18,832 nt of DNA from CAVRUD01 sp963849635 (GCA_963849635.1 CAWKIA010000020.1:1-18832), one strand, 5' to 3'; positions 8,194-16,823 are shown, counted from the first letter of the stretch. Made by a program: numbers and translations. Notes: a model not told the origin generated them from the letters alone.

Positions 8194-9144
8194 ATGGCCC
8201 TGCCACAGGCGCTGACGCGCTCCCGCTCTCCGCCCGCGGGGCGGAAGGTCAAACTCGGCCGACAGGCGCGCCGCGAGGAGATCGCGTTCTACCTCTTCAT
8301 CTTGCCCTGGATCGTCGGGTTCGTCCTCTTCGACGCCGGGCCGATCGTCGCGTCCTTCGTCATCAGCCTGACCGACTGGACGATCCTGGGCGACCCGCAT
8401 TGGATCGGCCTCGCAAACTACGACCGGATGCTCAACGACGACACCTTCTTCAAAGCGCTCCGCAACTCGGTCTACTACGGCGTCGGCAGCGTCACGCTCG
8501 GGATCGTGACGGCGTTTCTGCTGGCGCTGCTGTTGAACCAGCCGGTCCACGGGATCGCGCTCTTCCGCACGATCTTCTACCTGCCGGCCTTGGTCAGTGG
8601 CATCGCGATCGCGATCCTGTGGACCAAATCCTCCACCCGGACTATGGCCTGATCAACGCCGCGCTGGCCAAGATCGGGATCGCGGGACCCGGCTGGCTGA
8701 AGTCGCCCGACTGGGCGATGCCGGGCATCATCCTGATGAGCATCTGGAGCGTCGGCGGCTCGGTGATCATCTTCCTGGCCGGGCTGCAGGGCGTGCCGAC
8801 CCACCTCTACGAGGCGGCCGCGCTCGACGGGGCCGGGCCGTTGCGCAAGTTCTGGAACGTCACCGTGCCGATGATGTCGCCGGTGATCTTCTACAACATC
8901 ATCGTCGGGCATCATCGTCTCGCTCCAGAGCTTCGTCCTGATCCTGATCATGACCGACGGCCGGCCGGCCAACGCGACGCTGGTGCTCGGGCTGTACGTC
9001 TATCGCTACGCCTTCGAGTTCCTGGACCTCGGCTACGCCTCGGCGATGGCCTGGGTGCTGCTGATGGTGATCATGCTCTTCACGCTGGTGCAGTTCCTGA
9101 TGGCGCGGTTCTGGGTCTACTACGAAGGTGAGCCGGCCAGGTGA
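8194..9144 (+). CDS. Sugar ABC transporter permease, MalF/UgpA type, frameshifted as read
   Basis: This is an inner-membrane channel subunit of the sugar importer. GGAGG lies six bases before the ATG. It opens with a basic cytoplasmic stretch and the hydrophobic AFYLFILPWIVGFVLFDAGPIVASFVISLTDW. Further segments are VYYGVGSVTLGIVTAFLLALLLN, ALVSGIAIAILW, IILMSIWSVGGSVIIFLAGLQ and AMAWVLLMVIMLFTLVQFLMARFWVYY. The cytoplasmic EAA loop that docks the ATPase reads EAAALDGAGPLRKFWNVTVP. An A is missing in the run at 8626-8628 and a G is extra at 8907-8909. With these corrected the frame is open to TGA 9142-9144, about 316 residues, normal for the family. The next permease starts 16 bases later, indicating translation from the same mRNA. 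Confidence 0.92.
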
Positions 9145-9160
9145 GCGGAGGAGCGCGACG

Positions 9161-10067
9161 ATGAGCACCACGATTCCTCAGCAGCGGTCGACCGCGCTGC
9201 CCGCCGCCCGCCGACCGGCCGTCCTCGGGCGTGCAGCGCCTGCGCCAGCTGCACCGGTCGCTGGTCTACACGCTGCTGATCGGTCTCGGCCGTCGTCTTC
9301 CTGTTGCCGTTTCTCTGGATGGTCTCGACCTCGCTCAAACCGCAGGACGAGGTGTTCGCCTACCCGCCGACCTTTGTCCCCACGAGCTTCGAGTGGCGGA
9401 ACTATCTCGACGGCTGGCAGATTCTGCCCTTCAATACCTTCCTCCGCAACTCCGTTGATCGTGACGACGGCCAACGTCATCGGCAACCTGATCTCCTGCA
9501 CGCTGGTCGCCTATGGGTTCGCCCGGCTGCGCGGCCGGGGCAAGGGCGTCCTGTTCGTGCTGCTGCTGGCGACGATCATGATCCCGCGCGAGGTGACGAT
9601 CGTGCCGCGCTTCATCCTGTTCAGCGAGGTCGGGCTGGTCAACACGTTCTGGCCGCTGATCCTGCCGGCCTGGTTCGGCTATCCCGTTCTTCATCTTCCT
9701 GCTGCGGCAGTTCTTCATGACCATCCCGCGCGATCTGGACGACGCGGCGCGGATCGACGGCGCCTCGCACCTGCGGATCTTGGTCGACATCATCTTGCCG
9801 CTCTCCAAGCCGGCGCTGGCCACGGTCGCGATCTTCGCCTTCATCGGCAACTGGACCAACGTCCTCGATCCGTTGATCTACATCCGATCGACCGAGCTCT
9901 ACACGCTGGCGCTGGGGCTCAACCTGTTCCGCGGCCCGGCCTTCACCCAGTTCAACTGGCTGATGGCGGTCTCGATCATCACGCTGCTGCCGGTGCTGGT
10001 CGTCTTCTTCGTGGCGCAGCGGACCTTCGTCCGCGGCGTAACGCTGACCGGGATGGGCGGGCGCTGA
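9161..10067 (+). CDS. Sugar ABC transporter permease, MalG/UgpE type, frameshifted as read
   Basis: This is the partner permease of the gene at 8194. The ATG at 9161 follows GGAGGAG. Landmarks are LHRSLVYTLLIGLG-VVFLLPFLWMVSTSLKPQDEVFAYPP, FEWRNYLDGW, NVIGNLISCTLVAYGFARLRGRGKGVLFVLLLATIMIPREVTIVPRFILF, the EAA loop DDAARIDGASHLRILVDIILPLSKP and NWTNVLDPLIYI. Breaks lie near 9215 and at one-base-too-long runs at 9288, 9452 and 9683-9685. TGA is at 10065-10067, giving about 300 residues. No ATP-binding subunit gene follows, so the importer probably uses a shared MsmK/UgpC-type ATPase encoded elsewhere, which is common for this class. Confidence 0.92.
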
Positions 10068-10237
10068 TCCGAACGGACTGGCGGTTCCTCGGGCGCCGAT
10101 CCTCGTCTGCAGCGCGTCGCGCGGCGCGTGATGGGATCTCCGTTCAGATACCTAGACCGGGCCAGATTTTGGAATGACCGGTACTATACCGATCCGAACG
10201 GATGCCGTTTGGCGGGGGTCACGTGTTGGGGGAGACC

Positions 10238-10792
10238 ATGGGTCGGGTGCGGGCGTGGATCTGGGGAAGTGCTGTCCTGGCGATGCTGGTTGTGTTTGCC
10301 GGGACGGCATGGCTAGGCGGGTCGGAGGCCCGCCAGGCAGACACGATGGGAACTCCGGTCGCATCTCCAGTCGCCTCGATCGGGCGGGTGATCCTGGCGA
10401 GTGGGTTGCCGCCGGCGGCGCCGGGTCAGTCGTTGCAGCTTGCCCGGTACACCATTCCGGCGGGGGCGAAACTGGCGGTCCATGTCCATCCCGGGATGCA
10501 GACGGCCTGGATCGAATCCGGCGAGCTGACCTACTACGTTCTCAAGGGAGAAGCGCCGATCGGACGGGCCGAGACGGCGGCGACCCCGGGCGCGACCGAG
10601 ACGTTGCGGGCGGGTGAGACGACCGTTCTTGGACCTGGAGACTGGGTCGTCGAAGCACCGGGAACGGTCCACTACGGCGAGAACCTGACGGATGAGCCGG
10701 TGATCATCCTCTCTGCCGTGCTGTTCGAGGTAGATGAGCCGGCGGCGATACCGGTGAACCCGGAGGGGACGCCGCTGGCGCAGGCGGGGTAG
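10238..10792 (+). CDS. Membrane-anchored or secreted cupin domain protein
   Basis: An intact 184-residue protein. I chose ATG 10238 (GGGGGAG four bases upstream) over the in-frame ATG 12 codons earlier because it gives a normal signal sequence: MGRVRAWIWG then a hydrophobic run to about residue 27. A low-complexity linker (MGTPVASPVAS) follows, then a single cupin barrel. Cupin motif 1 is G76-x5-H82-x-H84-x3-Q88-x6-G95, with Gln in the usual Glu position; motif 2 (PGDWVVEAPGTVHYGEN) supplies H145. The metal-binding set is therefore nearly complete and the barrel would face outside the cell. The substrate is unknown. A strong hairpin follows the stop codon. Confidence 0.82.
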   Translation: MGRVRAWIWGSAVLAMLVVFAGTAWLGGSEARQADTMGTPVASPVASIGRVILASGLPPAAPGQSLQLARYTIPAGAKLAVHVHPGMQTAWIESGELTYYVLKGEAPIGRAETAATPGATETLRAGETTVLGPGDWVVEAPGTVHYGENLTDEPVIILSAVLFEVDEPAAIPVNPEGTPLAQAG

Positions 10793-10795
10793 AGA

Positions 10796-10836
10796 GGACC
10801 TCACCCCCTCCCCCTCTGGAGGAGGGGGTGAGGTCC
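10796..10836. terminator. Strong hairpin between convergent genes, likely bidirectional terminator
   Basis: GGACCTCACCCCCTCC (10796-10811) pairs perfectly with 10821-10836 around a nine-base loop, giving 16 GC-rich base pairs. It begins three bases after the cupin stop and ends eight bases before the stop codon of the convergent ScyD-like gene. There is no T-tract, so it may act as an mRNA 3' stabiliser or as a Rho-linked pause rather than a classical intrinsic terminator. Confidence 0.7.
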
Positions 10837-10844
10837 GTGCGGTG

Positions 10845-12014
10845 CTATGCCGCAGGCGTTCCGGAGGGTTGGCAAGCGGGCGGGCTAGCAGCCGGGGATG
10901 TTTCGCCGGTGAGAGGCAGGCGGAGGACGGAGCCTTCGCCGCTGTTGGCGCCGACCGCGGGTTGGGAGAGGTAGAGGGCGCCGTCGGGGCCGATGTCCAG
11001 GGCGGCCGGGAAGGGTAGGCCTTCGGCGACGACCTCAAGGGTGTTTGGTCCGGTCTGGCGGACGATGCGGCCGCTGTCCGGCACCATGAAGGGTGGTTCT
11101 TTGAGGTTTCCGGTCGAGAGTTCGGCTGCGTAGAGAGCGCCGTCGGGACCGATGGCCACGTCCATGACGGCGGTCAGGCCGGTCCAGGCATCGGTGACTG
11201 TCCCGTCCGGGGCGACGTGGAACACCTTGGCGCTGCCGTCGAGAAAGGGAAGAGGCGTCAGGGTGCCGACGTAGATGCCGCCTTCAGGGGCGAGGGTCAT
11301 TTTGGTCGGGACTGGGTGGTTCTCGGAGAGGTCGGCGATCCGGGTCACGGTGCCGTCGGGAGCGACGGTCAGGATCTGGCTGCTGTTCGGATCGCTGACC
11401 CAGAGGATGCCGGCGTTGGGGTCGGCAACCACGCTGTAGCCGGCCGCATCTGGATCCTGGTCAGCGGGGATCGTGGCGACCGGGTTGGCGCGGACCCAGG
11501 CGGAGAGGTCGGCAGCGAGTTCGGCGGCGCCGTCCGCGCCGAGGCGGTAGATGCCGCTGGGGCCATCCGGATTGCCATGGGCTGCGCCACCGCCGTCAAC
11601 GCCGACGTACATGTCCTCCCCGAGGAAGGCGACCTCTTCAGCGCCGAGCACGGCTTCGGTGGAGTCGACGGAGGAAGGAAGGTTACTGGCGATTGCGACG
11701 GGGCAACCGCCGTCGATGCGGGCGACGCTTGCCGTCACGCCGCCGGACCAAGGTCCAACGATGTTGCCGGTGGGCCACTCCTCGGTGGCGGGCGACGTTC
11801 CGCCGGTGCCGGCCTGGGCGACGTACATGGCGCCGTTAGCATCCCAGGCGATCCCGCGGGGATTGACAAGCCCCGTCGCGACCACGGACGTTCCTGGGGG
11901 TGTGGTCGCCGCCGGGCTGGCGGCCGGGGACTCCTGGGCGATTGTCGCGAGTGGTGTCAACGTGAGAGCGAGGAGAGCGAGCGCGATCAGGCGTGCTTGA
12001 CGAAAAATGTTCAT
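10845..12014 (-). CDS. Secreted ScyD/ScyE-like beta-propeller protein
   Basis: An intact 389-residue protein. ATG 12014 has GGAG eight bases upstream; the longer open frame upstream lacks a sensible signal. Residues 1-26 form a Sec signal peptide (basic NIFRQAR, hydrophobic LIALALLALTLTPLATIA) with likely cleavage before QES. A SPAASPAATTPP linker follows, then repeated propeller strands: VVATGLVNPRGIAWDANGAMYVAQ, SGIYRLGADG, ILTVAPDGTVTRIADL, VFHVAPDGTVTDAWTG, DVAIGPDGALYAAEL and ALDIGPDGALYLSQ. The GPDGALY repeat is typical of NHL/SMP-30-like propellers. The closest family name I can offer is ScyD/ScyE, known from the cyanobacterial scytonemin cluster, but in other phyla the role is unknown. 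It is probably the last gene of the minus-strand run starting at 13989. Confidence 0.82.
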   Translation of the reverse strand: MNIFRQARLIALALLALTLTPLATIAQESPAASPAATTPPGTSVVATGLVNPRGIAWDANGAMYVAQAGTGGTSPATEEWPTGNIVGPWSGGVTASVARIDGGCPVAIASNLPSSVDSTEAVLGAEEVAFLGEDMYVGVDGGGAAHGNPDGPSGIYRLGADGAAELAADLSAWVRANPVATIPADQDPDAAGYSVVADPNAGILWVSDPNSSQILTVAPDGTVTRIADLSENHPVPTKMTLAPEGGIYVGTLTPLPFLDGSAKVFHVAPDGTVTDAWTGLTAVMDVAIGPDGALYAAELSTGNLKEPPFMVPDSGRIVRQTGPNTLEVVAEGLPFPAALDIGPDGALYLSQPAVGANSGEGSVLRLPLTGETSPAASPPACQPSGTPAA

Positions 12015-12087
12015 GAACAGGTCTCCACGAGCGTATTGGACGACTACTGCGGGTAAGACTGGGTTGGTATCAACGGTAAAAGTGGCA

Positions 12088-12900
12088 CTACGCGGCGGGG
12101 ACAAAGCCCCAGGTCTGGATGATTCGAGGGAAGCTCATGAGGGAATTGGGGTCGCGGGCGAACGCATAGAGGTCTGAGATCAATTGATCGAGCTCCGCCT
12201 CGGTGGCGAGTCCGACTTCGAGGACTGATGGGGCAATGTTCTCCAGTGTCAGCGGGCTGAGCATCTTTACGTCGCCGGCGAATCCGGCGGGTTGCACGAC
12301 TCCAACTTCCACCCAATCGAAACCGACGTCTTGGAGGAGTCCGGGGACGCGTATTCCGAGGGTTGCATCTACGCCGCGGAACTGAGCTGCCTTGAGGTAC
12401 AGATCGACATAACGATTGAACGCTCTGGACTCGGGATCGCAGAAGTGCCCCGTAATATCGATATCCTCCACGATGATGCAGCCGCGGGGCTTGAGCATCG
12501 AGCGGAGTTCGGCAAGCGTCCGCGCGGGGTTTGGCAGATGACTGAGCAGGAAACGCGCGTAGATGACATCGAAGGTCATTACGGAGTTCGACTCCGTGAC
12601 ATCGACGCATTGGTATTCCAGATTCGTCAGTCCTTGGGACTCGGCTTCGGCCCGAGCGATGTCGATCTTGGTCTCGTCGAGATCGGCCCCGACCACGAAG
12701 CCGGTTGGGCCGACCAAACGGGCGAGTTCGACCGTCACGTCGCCACCGCCGCAGCCGGCGTCAAGGCAAGTCATGCCAGGGTCAATCCCGACGCGGTGGA
12801 GGAGAGCGCTTGTGGTGGGCTGGAGCACTTGTGCCAGACGGCGGAGGCGTTCGCGGCCAACTGTGCCGCCACGGATGATGTAGTGAGGTGAAGTCACCAT
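12088..12900 (-). CDS. Class I SAM-dependent methyltransferase
   Basis: An intact 270-residue cytoplasmic protein with no signal. SAM-binding motif I is CLDAGCGGGDV (about 45-55), followed by the acidic end of strand 2, VVGADLDETKIDIARAEA. Motif II/III regions are YQCVDVTESNSVMTFDVIYARFLLSHLPNPARTLAELRSMLKPRGCIIVEDID, the order seen in ubiE/arsM-like small-molecule methyltransferases. The acceptor cannot be told from sequence. It starts at ATG 12900 with a weak GAGG upstream. It is 87 bases downstream of the SH3-like gene and 73 bases upstream of the ScyD-like gene in the same direction, so co-transcription is plausible. Confidence 0.87.
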   Translation of the reverse strand: MVTSPHYIIRGGTVGRERLRRLAQVLQPTTSALLHRVGIDPGMTCLDAGCGGGDVTVELARLVGPTGFVVGADLDETKIDIARAEAESQGLTNLEYQCVDVTESNSVMTFDVIYARFLLSHLPNPARTLAELRSMLKPRGCIIVEDIDITGHFCDPESRAFNRYVDLYLKAAQFRGVDATLGIRVPGLLQDVGFDWVEVGVVQPAGFAGDVKMLSPLTLENIAPSVLEVGLATEAELDQLISDLYAFARDPNSLMSFPRIIQTWGFVPAA

Positions 12901-12987
12901 GTGTTTTCCTCGGTCGTGCCGCGGTCGCGCGGCTGTGTTTCAACTGCCGCCCGAGCCGGCGGCTTGCGGGTTCGCCAGAGTTGCGAT

Positions 12988-13413
12988 CTATCCGAGTGGT
13001 CCGGGTGAGAAGGGGCCAGGGCCGCAACTCTTTAGCCCGGCGTCTGGTTTGAAGTTGTCGCCGCCCTCGAACCAGACTTCGGACACCCAGCCAATTTCGC
13101 CGTTGTCGGCTTTAGTGATGGCCCACCAGTCGTTTTTGAGGGCGCCATCTTGTTCGACCGCGCCGGGGAACTTGCTCTCGCAAATGAACCAATTGGCCGA
13201 TCCGCCTTCGTCCAACTGACCGACGGTCTCGCCGTCAAACAAGACGGGCACGTTGTCACGCCAGAGCGGACATATCTGCGCATCGATGCCGTTAAAATCC
13301 TGAACCGGCCCGCACGGTGCGTCGTCGTCCTGCGCCGATGCGCCGGGCGTACCAATGGCGGTAAGGGCCAGCAGGAGGCCGGCAAGTCCGGCGAGGAGTG
13401 CTTGGCCTTTCAT
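12988..13413 (-). CDS. Secreted SH3-like domain protein
   Basis: An intact 141-residue protein. AGGAG lies nine bases before ATG 13413. Residues 1-27 are a Sec signal peptide ending GASA, with cleavage before QDDD. The mature part carries one bacterial SH3-like domain: VPVLFDGETVGQLDEGGSANWFICESKF and NDWWAITKADNGEIGWVSEVWFEGGDN. Four cysteines (34, 48, 78, 130) are spaced to form two disulfides, which supports an extracellular location. Such domains usually bind cell wall or partner proteins; the ligand here is unknown. It sits between a cupin and a methyltransferase gene on the same strand. Confidence 0.8.
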   Translation of the reverse strand: MKGQALLAGLAGLLLALTAIGTPGASAQDDDAPCGPVQDFNGIDAQICPLWRDNVPVLFDGETVGQLDEGGSANWFICESKFPGAVEQDGALKNDWWAITKADNGEIGWVSEVWFEGGDNFKPDAGLKSCGPGPFSPGPLG

Positions 13414-13461
13414 GGGTAGATCTCCTTTGCTTAGAGGTCCTGGGCCCGTGATCGGTATCGA

Positions 13462-13989
13462 TCAGGAGTCCGGGACCTCGTTCGGCGATCGCCAGCCTTC
13501 GAGGATTGCGATGCCGTAACTCGGCGCGCGGTCCCGCATGCGCGGGAAGCCGGGGACATCCGTGGATTCGGTGTCACTCGCGCTGGAGACCGGCACGCCG
13601 ATCTCGGCGTGGAATCGCTCGTGGATTCCGCCGGGCGTCGCCAGGATGAGCATCCTGGCCGGCAGCGGGCTGGCGTTGCGGTAGGCGCTCGGTGTGTTGC
13701 GGGGCACGAACACCAGGTCTCCTGCTCCCAGCACCACGGTGCCGTCGCCGATTCTGACGACGAAGGTGCCATAGAGCACGTAGTAGGTCTTTTCTCCGAA
13801 GTACTCGATGTGGAGGGGGACGCCACCGCCAGATGGGGTGCAGACCTCAGACAGGGAGAAGGCATTTCCGGTCTCGGTCGCCGCCAGCTTGACGGTAATG
13901 ACGTTTTCGAGAACGCGGTAGGCCGAGCCCTCGCCGGCATCGACGCGGCGAGGCGCCAAGAGTTGCCGGTTCGGGGGTGTGCGTTCCAT
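13462..13989 (-). CDS. Cupin domain protein with altered metal site
   Basis: An intact 175-residue protein without a signal peptide. AAAGGAGG lies nine bases before ATG 13989. The single cupin domain has motif 1 as GGVPLHIEYFGEKTYYVLYG, keeping His 60 and Glu 66 but with Glu 62 in place of the second His. Motif 2 reads GDLVFVPRNTPSAYRN and lacks the usual His. Only part of the canonical metal set remains, so it may bind a ligand without a metal or use different residues. It is the first gene of the minus-strand run and is divergent from the XRE-ATPase regulator, with a marked inverted repeat between them. Confidence 0.82.
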   Translation of the reverse strand: MERTPPNRQLLAPRRVDAGEGSAYRVLENVITVKLAATETGNAFSLSEVCTPSGGGVPLHIEYFGEKTYYVLYGTFVVRIGDGTVVLGAGDLVFVPRNTPSAYRNASPLPARMLILATPGGIHERFHAEIGVPVSSASDTESTDVPGFPRMRDRAPSYGIAILEGWRSPNEVPDS

Positions 13990-14103
13990 CGGCGTGACCT
14001 CCTTTCGGCGCCGGTGCGCCCTGAGACCGGTGGTCCGACCTTCCGACGTGCCGGGTTCGAGTCTGGGGCCGGAAGACGGAGGTCACCAGGGACAATGCGG
14101 ACA

Positions 14104-14129
14104 ACCGTGCGCACGACTGGGCGCACGGT
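14104..14129. promoter_or_regulatory. Inverted repeat in the divergent cupin/regulator gap, candidate operator
   Basis: ACCGTGCGC (14104-14112) pairs perfectly with GCGCACGGT (14121-14129) across eight bases; partial outer pairing comes from flanking CGGAC and CCG. It lies in the 341-base gap (13990-14330) between divergent genes, 115 bases upstream of the cupin start and 201 bases upstream of the XRE regulator start. Nothing else in this gap looks like a gene, and I see no convincing -35/-10 pair. The helix-turn-helix protein next door is the natural candidate to bind it. Confidence 0.4.
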
Positions 14130-14330
14130 CCGCGAAATGCGGTAACGAGCTACAGGACTCGGGAGGGAGATCGAGCGGAACAAGACGTCGCGCGTTAACG
14201 GTGAAGCAGCTGGGCTGGGGCTCAGTTGATGTCCGTGGTGGTTGGGTCAGCGACGTCGTGTTGTCATGGACGCGGGCACCGTCGACGGCCCTGCTGCCGG
14301 TAGCATGCGAGCACGATCCTGGAGAGCGAC

Positions 14331-16823
14331 ATGGGAACGGACGTCGGCGCCTCGCCAACCTTCGGCGATCTACTCCGGGAACACCGCCGGATCGCCGGGT
14401 TGACCCAGGAGGAATTGGCCGAGCGGGCAACGCTTAGCCGCGAGGCGATCAGTTCTTTGGAGCGCGGCGAACGGACGCGACCTCAGCGTGAAACCGTTGC
14501 CCTCCTGGCGGAGGCGCTCGATTTGGACCCTGAGCAGCGGGAGACATTCTCGATTGCCGGTCGATCCGGGGCACATTCCGGATTGGAGCAGCGGAGCAGG
14601 CCCGTGGGGCCAACCAACTTGCCTATCGCTCCTACGCCACTCATTGGGCGCGACGACGATCTGGCTAGGGCCTGCGCGTTCCTTGGACGGGATGACCTCC
14701 GCCTGCTGACCTTGACCGGCCCCGGCGGCGTCGGCAAGACGCGGCTGGCGCTAGATGTGGCCGCGACCCTGCGGCCATCATTTCCAGACGGGGTCTACTT
14801 CGCCGCGTTGGCCTCACTGCACGACCCGCAGATGCTTGCGGCGAGGATCGGTGAAACCATCGGGGTGCAGGCAACCGGCACCCAATCGGCGGAGGTCGCC
14901 CTCAAGGACTACCTTAGGGATCGCGGGATTCTGCTCGTGCTGGACAACTTCGAGCACCTGGAGGAGGGGGCGCCTCTCCTCGCCGAGTTGCTTGCGGAGT
15001 GCGGGGAGTTGGTCCTCCTGGTTACCAGCCGCTCCGCGGTGCGTATCCGCGGCGAGCAGGTAGTTCCGCTGGCGCCACTGGCCCTCCCCGCACCGGGCGA
15101 GGTCACTGGAAGCGATCGACTCGTGCACATTCCAGCGGTTGCCCTTTTCCTGCAACGGGCACTGGCGGTCGATCCTGACCTTGAGCTCACGGAGGAGTGT
15201 CTCGAGGCAGTCGCCGAGATCTGTCTCCGCCTCGACGGATTGCCGCTGGCAATTGAGCTAGCCGCCGCCAGGGTGGCGATGCTTCCGCCTTCGGCGATGC
15301 TCTCCCAGCTTACCGAGATGCCGGCGCTGAACCTGCTGACGGAGGGCGCTCGCGATCTGCCTGAGCGTCAGCGAACCCTGCGGCAGACCCTTGCCTGGAG
15401 CGTTGACTTGCTCGATGAGGTCGAACGGCGGGTCTTCCGGCATCTGGCGGTCTTTGCCGGTGGAGCGTCGCTGGACGCGGCGGCTGCCGTTTGCCTGCCA
15501 GGGGATGACAGTGTCGATGCCACGGCGGTGCTGGCGACACTGGTCGACAAGAGCCTGCTCAAGCGGGAAACGGGAGCAACGGAGGCGCCGCGCGTCAGCA
15601 TGCTGGAAACTGTCCGGGCGTATGCCCAGGAATTGCTCGAGGAGGAGGGCGAGGCAGATGCCGGGCGGCGCCGGCATGCCGCGTACATGCTTGCCTTCGT
15701 CGGGGAAGCGGTCCCGCACCTGATCCGCCCGGAGCAGGCGGAGTGGCTGGTCCGGCTCGACGGGGAGATCGACAACATCCGGGCCGCCCTGCGCTGGGCG
15801 GAGGGCAGCGACGATGCCGAGTTGCATCTGCGGCTGACCACCTCCCTGTTTCGCTATTGGTATACCCGCGGGTATCAGGCCGAGGGGCGCGGCTGGCTCG
15901 AGCGGGCGGCGCGTCGGGTGGATGTCGCGCCGCCGCTAATGATCTACCGGGCGCGCGTCCTTGGTGGGGCCGCGTTGCTCTCGGTCTTTCTGGGCGATTT
16001 CAACGAGGCGGAAGGCTATGCCGAAGCGGGGTTAGAGGTTGCGCTCGCCACGGGCGATCCCGGAGAAATCGGAAAGATCTACAGTCGGTTGTCGTCAATT
16101 GCGAAGCAGCAGGGAGATTTCGAGCGGTCCGCCGCGATGGACGAGCAGGCACTGCGCTACCACCGGGATGCCGGCAACGAGTGGGAGATTGCCGGTACGC
16201 TGACGGGCATCGGGCGAATGGCCCAAAAACGGGGTGATCACGACGAGGCCGCCGGGCACCTGCACGAGGCGCTCGAGATCATGCGTCGCCTGGGTGATCC
16301 CCAGGGCGAGTCGGTGGTGCTTGGCACCCTGGCGCTCCTGGCCGCCGCGCAGGGGGGCGATGACGGGCTGGAGCGGGCGGTAGAACTCCACGAAGCCGCG
16401 ATCACGATCGATCGCGAGTTGGGATAAAAGCGCGGCCTCGCGATTGAGTTGGACCATCTCGCGGCGGTCCGGCGTCGGAAAGGCGATTTAGGGGCAGCCT
16501 ACAGGTGCGTGGAGGAGGCGCTCGATCTCTGGCTGGAACTGGGTGACCCCGTCGATCTGGCCTTTTGGTTCGAGATGCTGGCCGAGCTCGAAACGGCCGC
16601 GGGCCGACCGGAGCCCGCGGCGCGGTTCTTCGGCGCGGCCGCGAACGTGCGAGCAGAGATCGGCCATGGCCAGGCGGCATCTAATGAGGGAAAGAGAACG
16701 ACTCGCTGGCACAGGTGCGGGCGGAGATGGGTGAGGAAGCGTATAATGTTGCTGGAGAAGGGGAAGGCGCTCGGGCGTGAGCGTGCTGTCAGCGAGGCGA
16801 GGCGTGTCCTCGGCGAGCGATAA
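14331..16823 (+). CDS. XRE-type HTH regulator with NB-ARC-like ATPase and TPR repeats, in-frame stop
   Basis: A large cytoplasmic regulator. GGAGAG precedes ATG 14331. Residues about 10-75 are an XRE helix-turn-helix (FGDLLREHRRIAGLTQEELAERATLSREAISSLERGERTRP). An STAND/NB-ARC-like ATPase follows: Walker A GPGGVGKT at 130-137, Walker B ILLVLD at 200-205, then TSRSAVRIRGEQV, LPLAIELAAARVAML and LAWSVDLLDEVERRVFRHLAVFAGG. The C-terminal half is helical repeats of TPR type. The frame is clean to TAA at 16425-16427. The same frame then goes on with KRGLAIELDHLAAVRRRKGDLG and TPR-like sequence to TAA 16821-16823, with two cancelling one-base breaks near 16690 and 16755. Full length would be about 830 residues, and the 698-residue product would lack the last repeats. 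The ligand is unknown. Confidence 0.85.
16425..16427 (+). other. In-frame TAA inside the XRE-ATPase-TPR gene
   Basis: The reading is RELG-stop-KRGLAIELDHLAAV with no change of frame. In TPR regulators of this type a D or similar residue fits this place (LG-D-KRGLA). It is either a base-call problem or a true truncation removing about 130 C-terminal residues. Confidence 0.75.

Noticed and set aside
6314..8206. 630-codon open frame on the minus strand opposite the GntR and binding-protein genes
   Set aside because: Its protein is low-complexity Arg/Gly/Val/Leu-rich with no family motif. It is the shadow of clear sense-strand genes in GC-rich DNA.
10066..10202. 12-base direct repeat GATCCGAACGGA at 10066 and 10191 as attachment or target sites
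   Set aside because: Twelve-base matches are expected several times by chance in a window of this size, and there is no element or integrase between them.
11217..12056. 279-codon plus-strand open frame across the ScyD-like gene
   Set aside because: It is antisense to an intact secreted propeller with signal peptide and repeats. It has no ribosome site or recognisable domain.
13431..14183. 250-codon minus-strand frame overlapping the second cupin
   Set aside because: It is in a different frame from the cupin, Ser/Arg/Pro-rich, and has no motif. The cupin frame has a strong ribosome site and family motifs.
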